Shown here: piece after piece, positions 7,961 through 17,238 of the stretch
Layout: the number at the start of each line of letters is the position of its first letter
Numbering within the stretch: the first letter of the stretch is position 1
Origin: Betaproteobacteria bacterium
GTDB lineage: Bacteria > Pseudomonadota > Gammaproteobacteria > Burkholderiales > JAEUOS01
Length of the DNA stretch: 64,000 nt
Direction: 5' to 3'
NCBI GenBank assembly: GCA_028292405.1
Contig: JAQGMJ010000040.1
Location: 62,001-126,000 of the forward strand
Position numbers and translations under genes: made by a program
The notes under the pieces: generated by a model
What the model saw: the letters and a program-made list of their open reading frames with translations, nothing else
Told to the model about the DNA's origin: nothing
The model's database searches: none

Positions 7961-8857
7961 CTAGATGCCGACCAGCGCGGCGCCGATCACCCCGGCGGAG
8001 TCGCCCAGTTGGTTGCGCACGATAGGCGTGGTCAACTCGTCGCTGAAAACCAGCTTGCGCACCTGCGCCACACCCTCGTCGTACAAGCCGTCGATGTTCG
8101 ACAGGCCGCCGCCGAGCACGATGATGTCCGGGTCGAGTATCGCGATGAGATTCGCCAGCGCACGACCGAAGCAGGCGTAGAACCCGGCCATCGCCGCTTC
8201 GCAGCGTGCGTCACCAGCCAGCGACGCCCGATAAATTTCAGTTGCTGAAAGCACGTCGCCGTAGCGCGTGTGAAACGCCTTTTCCAGCCCGCCGCCGGAA
8301 ATGAAGGTCTCGACGCAGCCATGCGCACCGCAATAGCAAAGCGGCCCGGCCGGGTCGATCACCAGATGGCCCCATTCGCCCGCCAGCGCCTGCGGGCCGG
8401 TGCGCACCGCGCCCTCAAGCACGATGCCGCCGCCGCAGCCGGTGCCCATGATCACGCCGAATACGCAGCCGTGGCCGCGCCCGGCGCCGTGCAGGGCTTC
8501 GGCCAGGGCGAAGCAGTTGGCATCGTTTTCGATGCGTACCGGGCGCAGCAGAGCCGCTTCGAGCATGGTCTTGAGCGGCTGGCCGTTCAGGCATACCGTG
8601 TTGGAATTCTTCAGCAGGCCAGTGCGCACCGACAGCGCGCCCGGCGTGCCGACGCCCACGGTATGCGGCGCGTCGTCGGCCGCGTACACCAACCCGGCAT
8701 AGAGATTGGCGATGCGCGCGACGATATGCGCCGGGCCGCCTTCGGCCTCGGTGGCGATGCGCCGGCGCTCGATTACCTGGCCCGAGGCATCCAGCACTGC
8801 GCCTTCGATCTTGGTACCGCCAAGATCAATGCCGATGCGATAGGGCGCTTGGCTCAC
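7961..8857 (-). CDS. ROK family sugar kinase
   Basis: A 298-residue ROK protein of the fructokinase/N-acetylglucosamine kinase branch. It begins with the ATP-binding DLGGTKIEGAVLD at residues 11-23. The zinc-binding signature CYCGAHGCVETFISGGG is intact and would hold a structural zinc. The catalytic Asp lies in ENDANCFALAE. It lacks an N-terminal winged helix, so it is a kinase and not a NagC-like repressor. It is convergent with the SDR gene, and no transporter for a sugar is adjacent. It phosphorylates a hexose or amino sugar in the cytoplasm. Confidence 0.88.
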   Translation of the reverse strand: MSQAPYRIGIDLGGTKIEGAVLDASGQVIERRRIATEAEGGPAHIVARIANLYAGLVYAADDAPHTVGVGTPGALSVRTGLLKNSNTVCLNGQPLKTMLEAALLRPVRIENDANCFALAEALHGAGRGHGCVFGVIMGTGCGGGIVLEGAVRTGPQALAGEWGHLVIDPAGPLCYCGAHGCVETFISGGGLEKAFHTRYGDVLSATEIYRASLAGDARCEAAMAGFYACFGRALANLIAILDPDIIVLGGGLSNIDGLYDEGVAQVRKLVFSDELTTPIVRNQLGDSAGVIGAALVGI

Positions 8858-8932
8858 GTTTTCTTTCGTAACGGAAGGTGTTTTTAGGCTCGGGCCGACG
8901 CTTCATTCCTCAATGATGCCGTGTTTTGCGGT

Positions 8933-9871
8933 TCAAGGCGATTTTCGATTGCGGGTGCTTTTCAGTTCGGGGGCAGCCCATTCAGGCGGAAGTTTCGCCC
9001 AGTCCTTGAGGAACTCCAGAAGGTGGCGCACCCTTGCCGGCATATTCCGTCGCGTCGAGAAAACCACGTGGATGTCCATGTCCTCGGGCGATTCATGCGG
9101 CAGCACGGGCAGCAAGGTCCCGGCCTTGATGTCGTCGGAAACCATGTAATAGGGATGCACGGAGATTCCGGCGCCCAGCAGCGCCGCCTGCTTGATGGCG
9201 TCGCCCAGGTTGGAGCGCATGGTGCCGCGCACCCGGACTTGCTGCGGCGGGTCGCCGGTGAATTTCCACACGCCGGAGCCGGACTTAACGGTATGCACCA
9301 GGCAGTTGTGGCGCGCCAGGTCGGCCACCGCGTTCGGCCGTCCGTGCTTGCGCAAATAGGCGGGCGCGGCCACTACCACCTGCGGCGCGATCAGAAGCGA
9401 CTGCGCCACGTAGCTGGCGTCCTGCAGGGACGAAGCGATGCGGATCGACAGATCCAGCGCTTCCGTCACCAGGTTGGCGCGGCCGTCGTCGTGCACCACG
9501 GTGATCTCGATATCCGGATACCGTTGCGTGAAATCCGCGAGTATGCGCATCAGGTGGTGCGCGCCGAAGGATGGCGGCGTGCCGACGCGGATGGCCCCGC
9601 GCGGCATGGCGATCGAATCGCGCATTTCCCCTTCGATTGCCTCATAGCGCTCCAGCAGGTCGCGCGCCAGTTCCAACACGCGGGCACCCGCTTCCGTCAG
9701 CGCCACCTGGCGAGCGCTGCGCTTGAGCAGTTGCACGCCCATCTCCCCCTCCAGCGCGGCCACGTGTTTGGTGACAGCGGCCTTGGAAAGCGAGAGCTGC
9801 ATCGCGGCCCGCACAAAGCTGCCGCAGCGAGCCACCTCGGTAAACACCTGCAAACAGCGGAGTCTATCCAC
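8933..9871 (-). CDS. LysR family transcriptional regulator
   Basis: A 312-residue LTTR. The N-terminal winged helix reads DRLRCLQVFTEVARCGSFVRAAMQLSLSKAAVTKHVAALE; the rest is the periplasmic-binding-protein-like effector domain. I favour the GTG at 9871 because family members begin M-D-R-L and GGAAAC sits 9 nt upstream; an ATG at 9901 is the alternative. It is divergent from the TauD-like dioxygenase gene, so it probably controls that operon (dioxygenase, Bug protein, FAH hydrolase, dehydrogenase). An inverted repeat overlapping its own start region suggests autoregulation. Confidence 0.85.
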   Translation of the reverse strand: MDRLRCLQVFTEVARCGSFVRAAMQLSLSKAAVTKHVAALEGEMGVQLLKRSARQVALTEAGARVLELARDLLERYEAIEGEMRDSIAMPRGAIRVGTPPSFGAHHLMRILADFTQRYPDIEITVVHDDGRANLVTEALDLSIRIASSLQDASYVAQSLLIAPQVVVAAPAYLRKHGRPNAVADLARHNCLVHTVKSGSGVWKFTGDPPQQVRVRGTMRSNLGDAIKQAALLGAGISVHPYYMVSDDIKAGTLLPVLPHESPEDMDIHVVFSTRRNMPARVRHLLEFLKDWAKLPPEWAAPELKSTRNRKSP

Positions 9872-9877
9872 GGCATG

Positions 9878-9894
9878 GTTTCCAATTTGGAAAC
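9878..9894. promoter_or_regulatory. putative LysR operator (T-N11-A inverted repeat)
   Basis: GTTTCC at 9878-9883 and GGAAAC at 9889-9894 form a perfect 6-bp inverted repeat with a 5-nt AATTT centre, containing the T-N11-A pattern typical of LTTR sites. It lies directly upstream of the preferred GTG start and includes the probable ribosome-binding site of the regulator gene. Confidence 0.45.
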
Positions 9895-10110
9895 TTAGCA
9901 TTGTCAAACAAATGGCTCCAAGAGCCAATATCCTACGTAAAATTTTTAGGCTGCGACAGCATGTTCGATAATATGGGGCGCAAATAGAAACCATCTCCCA
10001 CGAGGCCGCGAACGCTGCACTCGCCGCAACCCGCCGCCGATGCGGAGGCGGCAGGCTGCCGGGCGCCATATTGAAGCCGGCGCGCCTTGTTATTCCATTC
10101 CGAGAAATCC

Positions 10111-11010
10111 ATGACCTTGAAGATCACTGCCAGCGGCGCCACCCTGGGCGCCAGCGTCGAAGGGCTGGACCTGTCACAGCCTCTCTCCGACGAGACGTTT
10201 TCGCAAATACTCAAAGCGCTGGGCAAGCACGGCGTGCTCAGCTACCCCGGGCAGGAGCTGAGCGCGCAGCAACTGCGCGATTTCTCGCAGCGCTTCGGCA
10301 GGCTGGAAGTCAACGTCGCCGGCGCTTACCAGGAGCCGGGCATGCCCGAGGTGATGGTGCTTTCCAACATCGTCGAAAACGGCAAGCCGATCGGCCTTTC
10401 CGATGCCGGGCAGGACTGGCATACCGACATGTCCTACAGCCGCATGATCGCCTTCACCAACCTGCTTTACGGCATCCGCATCCCGCACCGCGATGGCCGC
10501 CCGCTGGGCAATACCGAGTTCTGCAACATGCACGCCGCCTATCGTGGCCTGGCGGAGGATCTCAAGCAGCGGCTGGCGGGAATGACGGTGCTGCACGACT
10601 TCAACAAGTTCTGGGAAAAGATGCGCCAGCAGCCCGGCTGCACGCGGCCGCCGCTTTCCCCGGCGCAGCGCGCCGCCAAGCCGCCGGTGTCGCATGAGAT
10701 CTTCCTGCGCCATCCGATCACCGGCGAACTGGTGCTGTACTGCAATCCGGGCTACGCGATGCGCATCAATGAGATGGACGAGGAAGAAAGCCAGGAGACG
10801 CTGAATTTCCTGTTCACCCACCAGACCAAACCCGAATACCGCTACGCCCACCGCTGGACCGAGGGCGACCTACTGATGTGGGACAACATGGGCACCATCC
10901 ACAACGCCATTCCCGACTATCGCCCCGACGAGCCGCGCCTGATCAAGCGCTGCCAAGTGATGGCCACGCGCTTTTTCCACGACGATGGCACACGGCGCGT
11001 CGCGGCGTAG
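10111..11010 (+). CDS. TauD/TfdA family Fe(II)/2-oxoglutarate dioxygenase
   Basis: A 299-residue protein of the TauD/TfdA family, which hydroxylates small acids or sulfonates using 2-oxoglutarate and iron. The metal-binding HxD is in QDWHTDMSYSRM (about residues 108-118). The distal histidine is in WDNMGTIHNAIPDY, and the 2-oxoglutarate-binding arginine in RLIKRCQVMATRFF. The ATG at 10111 gives the usual start MTLKITASGATLGA. It is divergent from the LysR gene and followed 49 nt later by a Bug protein gene, so it opens a catabolic operon. The substrate is unknown. Confidence 0.87.
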   Translation: MTLKITASGATLGASVEGLDLSQPLSDETFSQILKALGKHGVLSYPGQELSAQQLRDFSQRFGRLEVNVAGAYQEPGMPEVMVLSNIVENGKPIGLSDAGQDWHTDMSYSRMIAFTNLLYGIRIPHRDGRPLGNTEFCNMHAAYRGLAEDLKQRLAGMTVLHDFNKFWEKMRQQPGCTRPPLSPAQRAAKPPVSHEIFLRHPITGELVLYCNPGYAMRINEMDEEESQETLNFLFTHQTKPEYRYAHRWTEGDLLMWDNMGTIHNAIPDYRPDEPRLIKRCQVMATRFFHDDGTRRVAA

Positions 11011-11059
11011 CATCCAAATATCTCTCCCGAAAATATCACCCTACAAGAGAACAAACCAC

Positions 11060-12031
11060 ATGAGACAAATCGCTGCAATCCTCGGTCTGGCCGTCCTGGC
11101 CTGCACCGCCCCCGCCCTCGCGCAAAGCGACTGGCCCACCAGGACCATCACCATCGAAGTTGGCTACAGCGCCGGCGGCCCTACCGACGTGCTGGCGCGC
11201 CTGCTCGCCGAAGACATCGGCAACACGCTGGGCCGCGCCGTGGTGGTAGACAACAAGGTGGGCGCCAATGCCGTCATCGCCACCGAGTATGTGGAGCATG
11301 CCGAGCCGGACGGCTACACCATCCTGATGAACACCATTTCGCACAACGTCAATCCGCTGTTGCAGCCGGGCCGGGTGAAGTACGACCCGATCAAGAACTT
11401 CACCCCGATCTCGCAGGTCGCCGTGCTGCCGCAAATCATCGTGGTGGCCGGCAACTCCCCCTACAACACGCTCGGCGACCTGGTGAAAAAAGCCCAGTCC
11501 GCACCCGGCGTGGTGACCTACGGTTCGGCCGGGGTAGGCGGCTCCGCCCACCTCGCCTCCGCGTTGCTGGAAGACCGCGCCAGGATCAAGCTCAACCACA
11601 TCCCCTTCAAGGGAAACGGGCCGGCGCTGATCGAGGTCATGTCCGGGCGCGTCGACTTCATGTTCTACCCGATGGTCGGCATCGTCGACTACGTCGGCAG
11701 CGGCAAAGTGCGGGTGCTGGCCGTCACCACCGCCAAGCGCCATCCCGATTACCCCACCGTTCCGACCACCGCCGAGCTGGGCTATCCCGGTTTCGAAGAC
11801 TACGCCCAGCCGATCGGCTTCATCGGGCCGGCCAACCTGCCGGCGGCGATCGTCGAGAAATTCGACAAGGCGGTTGCCGCGGCGCTGCAAAAGCCGGCCC
11901 TGCAGGCGCGCCTCAAGGGCCTGGGTGCGGACGTCATCCACCGCGGGCCGGTGGCTTATCGCGCCTGGCTGGCGCAAGACCGCGGCCGCTGGGAACAATT
12001 GATCCGCACTGCCAATATCAAGGCGGAGTAG
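11060..12031 (+). CDS. Bug family tripartite tricarboxylate transporter substrate-binding protein
   Basis: A 323-residue periplasmic binding protein. A signal peptide (MRQIAAILGLAVLACTAPALAQS) precedes the Bug domain, with the ligand loop GYSAGGPTDVLARLLAEDIG and the second loop GSAGVGGSAHLA. Bug proteins bind organic acids. No TctA or TctB membrane subunits are near, which is normal for the many orphan Bug genes of betaproteobacteria. It lies between the TauD-like gene and an FAH-family gene and probably captures the compound they degrade. Confidence 0.9.
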   Translation: MRQIAAILGLAVLACTAPALAQSDWPTRTITIEVGYSAGGPTDVLARLLAEDIGNTLGRAVVVDNKVGANAVIATEYVEHAEPDGYTILMNTISHNVNPLLQPGRVKYDPIKNFTPISQVAVLPQIIVVAGNSPYNTLGDLVKKAQSAPGVVTYGSAGVGGSAHLASALLEDRARIKLNHIPFKGNGPALIEVMSGRVDFMFYPMVGIVDYVGSGKVRVLAVTTAKRHPDYPTVPTTAELGYPGFEDYAQPIGFIGPANLPAAIVEKFDKAVAAALQKPALQARLKGLGADVIHRGPVAYRAWLAQDRGRWEQLIRTANIKAE

Positions 12032-12088
12032 GATTCGCCACAAACGAACCTACCACCGTTCCAAGAGATAACCACAGGAAAGTACTGC

Positions 12089-12877
12089 ATGCGCTGGCTC
12101 CAATTTACCCCGCCCGGCGGGAAAACCACTCACGGTACCCTGGACGACCAGGACCGCGTGCATGCCGTGCGCGGCCTGCCCTGGGAGGCGCACGAGGCCA
12201 CCGGACAGATCCACGCGCTAGCCGACGTGAAAATCGAAGTGCCGCTGCTTCCGCGCACCTTTTATGCGGCCGGCCTCAACTACGTCAAGCATGTTCACGA
12301 GCAGGCCGCCCGCACCGGCAAGCCGCTGAACATTCCGCCGCAGGCCGACATCGGCTACCGTGCCGTGAATGCACTGGTGGCGCATGAAGAAGATGTGGTG
12401 ATTCCCGCCGACGCCAAGCAGATGGAATACGAAGGCGAAGTCGTGGTCGTCGTCGGCAAGAAGGCGAAGAACCTCAGCGAAAGGGAGGCCCTGGACTGCA
12501 TCTTTGGCTATACCATCGGCAACGACGTCAGCGAGCGTCTCTGGCAGGCCAGCGACCGCACCTTCTGGCGCGCGAAAAACACCGACACCTTCAAGCCGAT
12601 GGGGCCGTGGATCAGCACCGACTTCGATCTCGCCAAGGCCGAGACCAGGGTAACGGTCAACGGCGAAGTGCGCACCGAGTTCCACACCGGCGAAATGCTC
12701 TACGACATCCGCACCTTCATCACGCGCATGACCCGCTACCTCACGCTTTATCCGGGCGACGTGATCTGGATGGGCACCGACGGCAAGTCGCCGCTGATCA
12801 AGGCCGGCGACGTGGTGGAAGTCGACATCAGCGGCCTGGGCGTATTGCGCAACCGTTTCGTGGCCGAATCCACCTGA
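12089..12877 (+). CDS. fumarylacetoacetate hydrolase family protein
   Basis: A 262-residue FAH-fold protein. The metal-binding acids are seen in MEYEGEVVVVVGKK (Glu115, Glu117) and IGNDVSERLWQ (Asp146). The C-terminal FITRMTRYLTLYPGDVIWMGTDG is the usual FAH gating and Gly-Thr region. Such proteins hydrolyse or decarboxylate acylpyruvates and 2-hydroxymuconate-type acids. An AGGAAAG RBS precedes the ATG. In its operon it follows a Bug protein gene and precedes a 2-hydroxyacid dehydrogenase gene by 19 nt, consistent with catabolism of a ring- or chain-cleavage product. Confidence 0.87.
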   Translation: MRWLQFTPPGGKTTHGTLDDQDRVHAVRGLPWEAHEATGQIHALADVKIEVPLLPRTFYAAGLNYVKHVHEQAARTGKPLNIPPQADIGYRAVNALVAHEEDVVIPADAKQMEYEGEVVVVVGKKAKNLSEREALDCIFGYTIGNDVSERLWQASDRTFWRAKNTDTFKPMGPWISTDFDLAKAETRVTVNGEVRTEFHTGEMLYDIRTFITRMTRYLTLYPGDVIWMGTDGKSPLIKAGDVVEVDISGLGVLRNRFVAEST

Positions 12878-12896
12878 GGCATTTACTGAGCCTGCC

Positions 12897-13940
12897 ATGA
12901 GAAAACCCTTGTTTCGCGTCGGCTTTGTAGAGCCGGCGATGTACCCCAGCTTCATCGAGGCCATCACCGCGGACCCCGCGATTGAACTGGTGCGCATCCC
13001 TGTCGATGCGTCGGTCGATGAGGCGGTGCGACTGTTGCGGGATTGCCAGGGCTTTTGCGTCAAGGCCTCGCGCGACGAACTGCCCAAGGGACTGCATGTG
13101 TCGGCGGAACTGCTCGCCAGGCTGCCGAACCTTTCCCTGGCCGTCAGCTACGGCGCGGGCTACGACACCATCGACCTTGCCGCCTGCACTGCTGCCGGCG
13201 TGGCCGTGGTGAATCAGTCCGGCGGCAATGCGCGGGCGGTGGCCGAGCACGTGGTGGGCATGATGCTGGTCTTGCTCAAGCGCATTCCCGAGGCCCACGT
13301 GGCCACGCGTGCCGGCACCGTCGCCGCGCGTGAAGATCTCATGGGCCGTGAACTGGCCAACCGTACCGTGGGTGTGGTCGGCATCGGCAACGCCGGTGGG
13401 CAGACCGCCGCGCTGCTCAAGGCGATCGGCTGCAAAGTGCTGGCATACGACCCTTATGTCGATGCGGCCGCCTGCGTCGCGCGCGGCGCCACCAAGGTCG
13501 AGCTCGCCCAACTGCTGGCTGAGAGCGACGTCGTCACCCTGCATTGCCCTTTGAACAATGAGACGCGCGGCCTGTTCGATGCCGCGCGCTTCTCGGCAAT
13601 GCGCAAGGGCGCGATTTTCGTCAGCGCCGCGCGCGGCAGCATTCACGATGAGCAAGCCTTGCACCAAGCCCTGGTCTCCGGCCACATTGCCGGCGCCGGC
13701 CTCGACGTGTGGGAGCAGGAGCCGCCGCCGGCCGACCACCCGCTGCTTCACCTTCCGATGGTGATCGCCAGTCCGCACACGGCCGGAGTTACCCACGAAA
13801 GCCGCGACCGGGTGGCGCGCATGGCGGCGCAGGCGTTCATCGACGTCGCGCACGGCCAGCCGCCGCCGCGCTGCCTGAACCCGCAGGTAGTGCCAGCGAT
13901 GCAACGACGCCTGGGCGAGATGGGGTTGGGGCGCCGGTAA
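12897..13940 (+). CDS. D-isomer-specific 2-hydroxyacid dehydrogenase
   Basis: A 347-residue enzyme of the D-2-hydroxyacid dehydrogenase family. The NAD-binding motif GIGNAGG is at residues 162-168 with an acidic Asp185 at the end of the second strand, favouring NAD. The catalytic triad is complete: Arg246 in SAARGS, Glu275 in VWEQEP, His294 in SPHTAG. It would interconvert a 2-oxo acid and a D-2-hydroxy acid (or act as a phosphoglycerate-type dehydrogenase). It is the last gene of the LysR-linked cluster, followed by a hairpin. Confidence 0.88.
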   Translation: MRKPLFRVGFVEPAMYPSFIEAITADPAIELVRIPVDASVDEAVRLLRDCQGFCVKASRDELPKGLHVSAELLARLPNLSLAVSYGAGYDTIDLAACTAAGVAVVNQSGGNARAVAEHVVGMMLVLLKRIPEAHVATRAGTVAAREDLMGRELANRTVGVVGIGNAGGQTAALLKAIGCKVLAYDPYVDAAACVARGATKVELAQLLAESDVVTLHCPLNNETRGLFDAARFSAMRKGAIFVSAARGSIHDEQALHQALVSGHIAGAGLDVWEQEPPPADHPLLHLPMVIASPHTAGVTHESRDRVARMAAQAFIDVAHGQPPPRCLNPQVVPAMQRRLGEMGLGRR

Positions 13941-13943
13941 ACG

Positions 13944-13962
13944 CCGGCTTCTTTCAAGCCGG
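13944..13962 (+). terminator. possible hairpin terminator after the dehydrogenase gene
   Basis: CCGGCTT (13944-13950) and AAGCCGG (13956-13962) form a 7-bp perfect stem with a CTTTC loop just past the stop codon. There is no U-tract after it, so termination is uncertain. Confidence 0.4.
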
Positions 13963-14058
13963 GAATAACGTCGGCGCGTTTCGGTCCGATACCGGCTCCC
14001 CAGCTACGCATCCGCTTTTCTGCCAGAATCCCGGCCTGGAAGTCTCCCCGGCCGCAGA

Positions 14059-15069
14059 GTGCACCCGCAACCCCATAGCCCCTGGCGTTTTTGTGTGGCC
14101 CCGATGATGGACTGGACTGACCGGCATTGCCGCGTTTTCCATCGCCTCATAAGCCGCAATGCGCGCCTTTACACCGAGATGGTCACTACCGGTGCGCTGC
14201 TGCATGGCGACGTGCCGCGGCACCTCGATTTCGACGCCGCCGAGCATCCGGTCGCCCTGCAACTTGGCGGCAGCGAGCCGGAAGACCTGGCGCATTGCGC
14301 GCGCCTGGCCGAGAAGTGGGGCTACGACGAGGTCAACCTCAATTGCGGCTGTCCCTCCGAGCGGGTGCAGCGCGGCGCTTTCGGCGCCTGCCTGATGGCG
14401 GAACCCGAACTGGTGCGCGATTGCGTCAAGGCGATGGCCGACGCGGTGTCGATTCCCGTCACCGTCAAGCACCGCATCGGCATCGACAAGACCGACGACT
14501 ACGCCTTCGTGCGCGACTTCGTCGGCACCGTCGCCGAAGGCGGCGCCACTGTTTTCATGATGCACGCGCGCAGCGCCTGGCTCAAGGGCCTGAGCCCGAA
14601 GGAAAACCGCGAGATTCCACCGCTGCGCTATGAATATGCCCAGCGCCTGAAGCAGGACTTCCCGGATTTCACCATCGTGGTCAACGGCGGCATCTCCACC
14701 CACATTGGCGTCGAGGCGCAACTTGCCCAGGCTGACGGCGTGATGATCGGCCGCCAGGCCTATCACGACCCCTACTGGATGGCCGAGGTGGATGCGCGCT
14801 GGTTCGATGATCACCGCGAGCCGCTTTCCCGCGCCGAGGTGGTCGAGGCAATGCGCGACTACGCCGCGCGCGTGCTGGCCTCGAGCAGCGGCAAACATGC
14901 GCCGCATTTGCGCAACGTGGTGCGCCATATGCTCGGCTTGTACCAGGGCATGCCGGGCGCGCGCGCCTGGCGCCGCATGCTGTCGGACGCGGCCTTGCTC
15001 TCCGCCAACGATCCTGATTTGCTCCTGCGCGCCGCGGCCCTCACCGCACCGGCGCGCCTGGCCGCCTGA
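14059..15069 (+). CDS. dusA: tRNA-dihydrouridine synthase DusA
   Basis: A 336-residue flavin enzyme that reduces uridines in the tRNA D-loop. The DusA-type N-terminus [21 protein letters not shown] and [13 protein letters not shown] are present. The catalytic cysteine is Cys98 in NLNCGCPS, and the FMN phosphate loop is in VNGGISTH and [12 protein letters not shown]. The start is a GTG at 14059; the first in-frame ATG would delete the conserved N-terminus. Followed 14 nt later by pncB. Confidence 0.93.
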   Translation: MHPQPHSPWRFCVAPMMDWTDRHCRVFHRLISRNARLYTEMVTTGALLHGDVPRHLDFDAAEHPVALQLGGSEPEDLAHCARLAEKWGYDEVNLNCGCPSERVQRGAFGACLMAEPELVRDCVKAMADAVSIPVTVKHRIGIDKTDDYAFVRDFVGTVAEGGATVFMMHARSAWLKGLSPKENREIPPLRYEYAQRLKQDFPDFTIVVNGGISTHIGVEAQLAQADGVMIGRQAYHDPYWMAEVDARWFDDHREPLSRAEVVEAMRDYAARVLASSSGKHAPHLRNVVRHMLGLYQGMPGARAWRRMLSDAALLSANDPDLLLRAAALTAPARLAA

Positions 15070-15083
15070 AAGGCGCCGCACCC

Positions 15084-16274
15084 ATGCTGATCACTTCCCT
15101 GCTCGATACCGATCTTTACAAGTTCACCATGATGCAGGTGGTGCTGCATCAGTTCCCCGCCGCGCAGGTCGAATACCGCTACAAGTGCCGCAATCCCGGC
15201 GTGCAACTGGCGCCCTACGCGGATGAAATCCGCAGCGAAATCGCCGGGCTGTGCACCCTGCGCTTTCGCGAAGACGAACTGAACTACCTGCGGTCCCTGC
15301 GCTTCATCAAGAGCGACTTTGTCGATTTTCTCGACCTGTTTCAGATGAACGCGAAGTACGTCACCGTCGAGCCGAAGGAAAACGGCGAGATCGAGATCAT
15401 CGTCAAGGGCCCCTGGCTTTACACCATCCTGTTCGAAGTGCCGGTGCTGGCCATCGTCAACGAGGTGTATTTCCGCAACACGCAAAAAAGCCCGGACACC
15501 ATCGAGGGCCGGCGCCGCTTGGCGGCAAAAATTGCCCTGGTGGCCGGCAAGCCCGATCTGGCCGACATGCGCATTGCCGATTACGGCACGCGGCGGCGTT
15601 TTTCGCGCGACTGGCAAGACGAGGTGCTGTTGTCGCTAAAAGCCGACCTGGGGGCGAATTTCGCCGGCACCTCCAACGTTTACTTAGCGTTCAAGCACGC
15701 CATGGTGCCGCTGGGCACCATGGCCCACGAATACCTGCAGGCCTGCCAGGCCCTGGGGCCGCGCTTGCGCGATTCGCAGACCTATGCCTTCGAAAAATGG
15801 GCCGCCGAATACCGCGGCGACCTTGGCATCGCGCTGGCCGACGTCTATGGCATCAACGCCTTCCTGAACGACTTCGACATGTATTTCTGCAAGCTGTTCG
15901 ACGGCGCGCGCCACGACTCCGGCGACCCTTTCCAGTGGGGCGAGCGCCTGATCGAACACTACAAAAACAATCGCGTCGACCCGCGCACCAAGATACTGGT
16001 GTTCTCCGACAGCCTCAACGTGCCTCTCGCCGTGCAACTCTACGAGCGTTTTCGCGGCCGCTGCATCACCGCCTTCGGCATCGGCACCAATCTCACCAAC
16101 GACCTCGGCTACACGCCGCTGAACATCGTGATGAAAATGGTCCGCTGCAATGGCCAGCCCGTCGCCAAGCTGTCGGACTCGCCGGCGAAGAACATGTGCG
16201 ACGACGAACGTTATCTGGCGTATTTGCGCCAGGTGTTCAGCATTCCGCAGCCCGGCGAGGCCGGCGCGGCATAA
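15084..16274 (+). CDS. pncB: nicotinate phosphoribosyltransferase
   Basis: A 396-residue enzyme of NAD salvage that converts nicotinate and PRPP to nicotinate mononucleotide, coupled to ATP hydrolysis. The family start [19 protein letters not shown] is clear, as are [25 protein letters not shown] with GTMAHEY, and the PRPP-site segments [18 protein letters not shown] and [12 protein letters not shown]. The length matches the bacterial 400-residue class. It follows dusA closely. Confidence 0.96.
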   Translation: MLITSLLDTDLYKFTMMQVVLHQFPAAQVEYRYKCRNPGVQLAPYADEIRSEIAGLCTLRFREDELNYLRSLRFIKSDFVDFLDLFQMNAKYVTVEPKENGEIEIIVKGPWLYTILFEVPVLAIVNEVYFRNTQKSPDTIEGRRRLAAKIALVAGKPDLADMRIADYGTRRRFSRDWQDEVLLSLKADLGANFAGTSNVYLAFKHAMVPLGTMAHEYLQACQALGPRLRDSQTYAFEKWAAEYRGDLGIALADVYGINAFLNDFDMYFCKLFDGARHDSGDPFQWGERLIEHYKNNRVDPRTKILVFSDSLNVPLAVQLYERFRGRCITAFGIGTNLTNDLGYTPLNIVMKMVRCNGQPVAKLSDSPAKNMCDDERYLAYLRQVFSIPQPGEAGAA

Positions 16275-16314
16275 AATCCTTACAAAGTACTCGTCCCTTG
16301 CCCAGGAGTCCAGC

Positions 16315-17202
16315 ATGCCCCACGTTACAGCCGCCGACGGCGTCAAGCTCTATTACGAAGAAACCGGCACCGGCATCCCGATCGTTTTCGTCCACGAATT
16401 CGCCGCCGACTTCCGCAGCTATGAAACCCAGGTGCGCCACCTCTCGCGCCAGTACCGCTGCATCACCTTCAACGCGCGCGGCTACCCGCCGTCCGACGTG
16501 CCGCCGTCCTTCGAATCCTATTCGCAGGACAAGGCGCGCGACGACATCCTCGCCGTGCTCGATGGGCTAAAGATCGTCAAGGCCCACATCGTGGGCATCT
16601 CCATGGGCGGCTTTGCCACGCTGCACTTCGGCATGCAGTACCCGGACCGCGCGATGTCGATCTCGGTGTGCGGCTGCGGCTACGGCGCCCAGGCCGACAA
16701 GCGCGCCCAGTTCCAGGCCGAGGTGCAGGCCACCGCGCAAAGCATGCTCGACCAGGGCATGAAGGTAGTGGCCGAGACCTACGCGATCTCCTCCACCCGC
16801 GTGCAGTTGCAAAACAAGGACCCGCGCGGCTACCTCGAAATGAAGGCGCAGCTTGCCGAGCACGACGATGTCGGTTCCGCCAACACCATGCTGGGCGTGC
16901 AGGCGCGCCGCCCTTCGCTGTATGAGCTGACCGAGCGCATGGCGAAGATCACCGTGCCGACACTGATCGCCGTCGGCGACGAAGACGAGCCCTGCCTGGA
17001 GCCCGCCTTGCTGCTGAAGCGCACCATTCCCACCGCCTCGCTGGTGGTCTTCCCCAGCACCGGCCACGCGCTGAACCTGGAAGAGCCGGACATGTTCAAC
17101 GCCATGCTGGATCGCTTTCTTCACCTGGTCGAGTCTGGCCGCTGGCAGCCGCGCGACCCGCGCAGCAAGGCGACCTCGATCCTGGGCGACAATAAGAAAT
17201 AA
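16315..17202 (+). CDS. alpha/beta hydrolase, first of a tandem pair
   Basis: A 295-residue alpha/beta hydrolase without signal peptide. The nucleophile Ser96 sits in GISMGG, the histidine is His251 in STGHALN, and the acid is probably Asp222 or Asp224 in GDEDEP. The oxyanion motif is HEF in FVHEFAADF instead of the usual HG. CAGGAG precedes the ATG. It is followed 36 nt later by a close paralogue of equal length. Family members include esterases, meta-cleavage product hydrolases and lactonases; the substrate is unknown. Confidence 0.87.
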   Translation: MPHVTAADGVKLYYEETGTGIPIVFVHEFAADFRSYETQVRHLSRQYRCITFNARGYPPSDVPPSFESYSQDKARDDILAVLDGLKIVKAHIVGISMGGFATLHFGMQYPDRAMSISVCGCGYGAQADKRAQFQAEVQATAQSMLDQGMKVVAETYAISSTRVQLQNKDPRGYLEMKAQLAEHDDVGSANTMLGVQARRPSLYELTERMAKITVPTLIAVGDEDEPCLEPALLLKRTIPTASLVVFPSTGHALNLEEPDMFNAMLDRFLHLVESGRWQPRDPRSKATSILGDNKK

Positions 17203-17238
17203 ATCGCACCACAAGCCAACAAGATAGAGGAGACAAAC

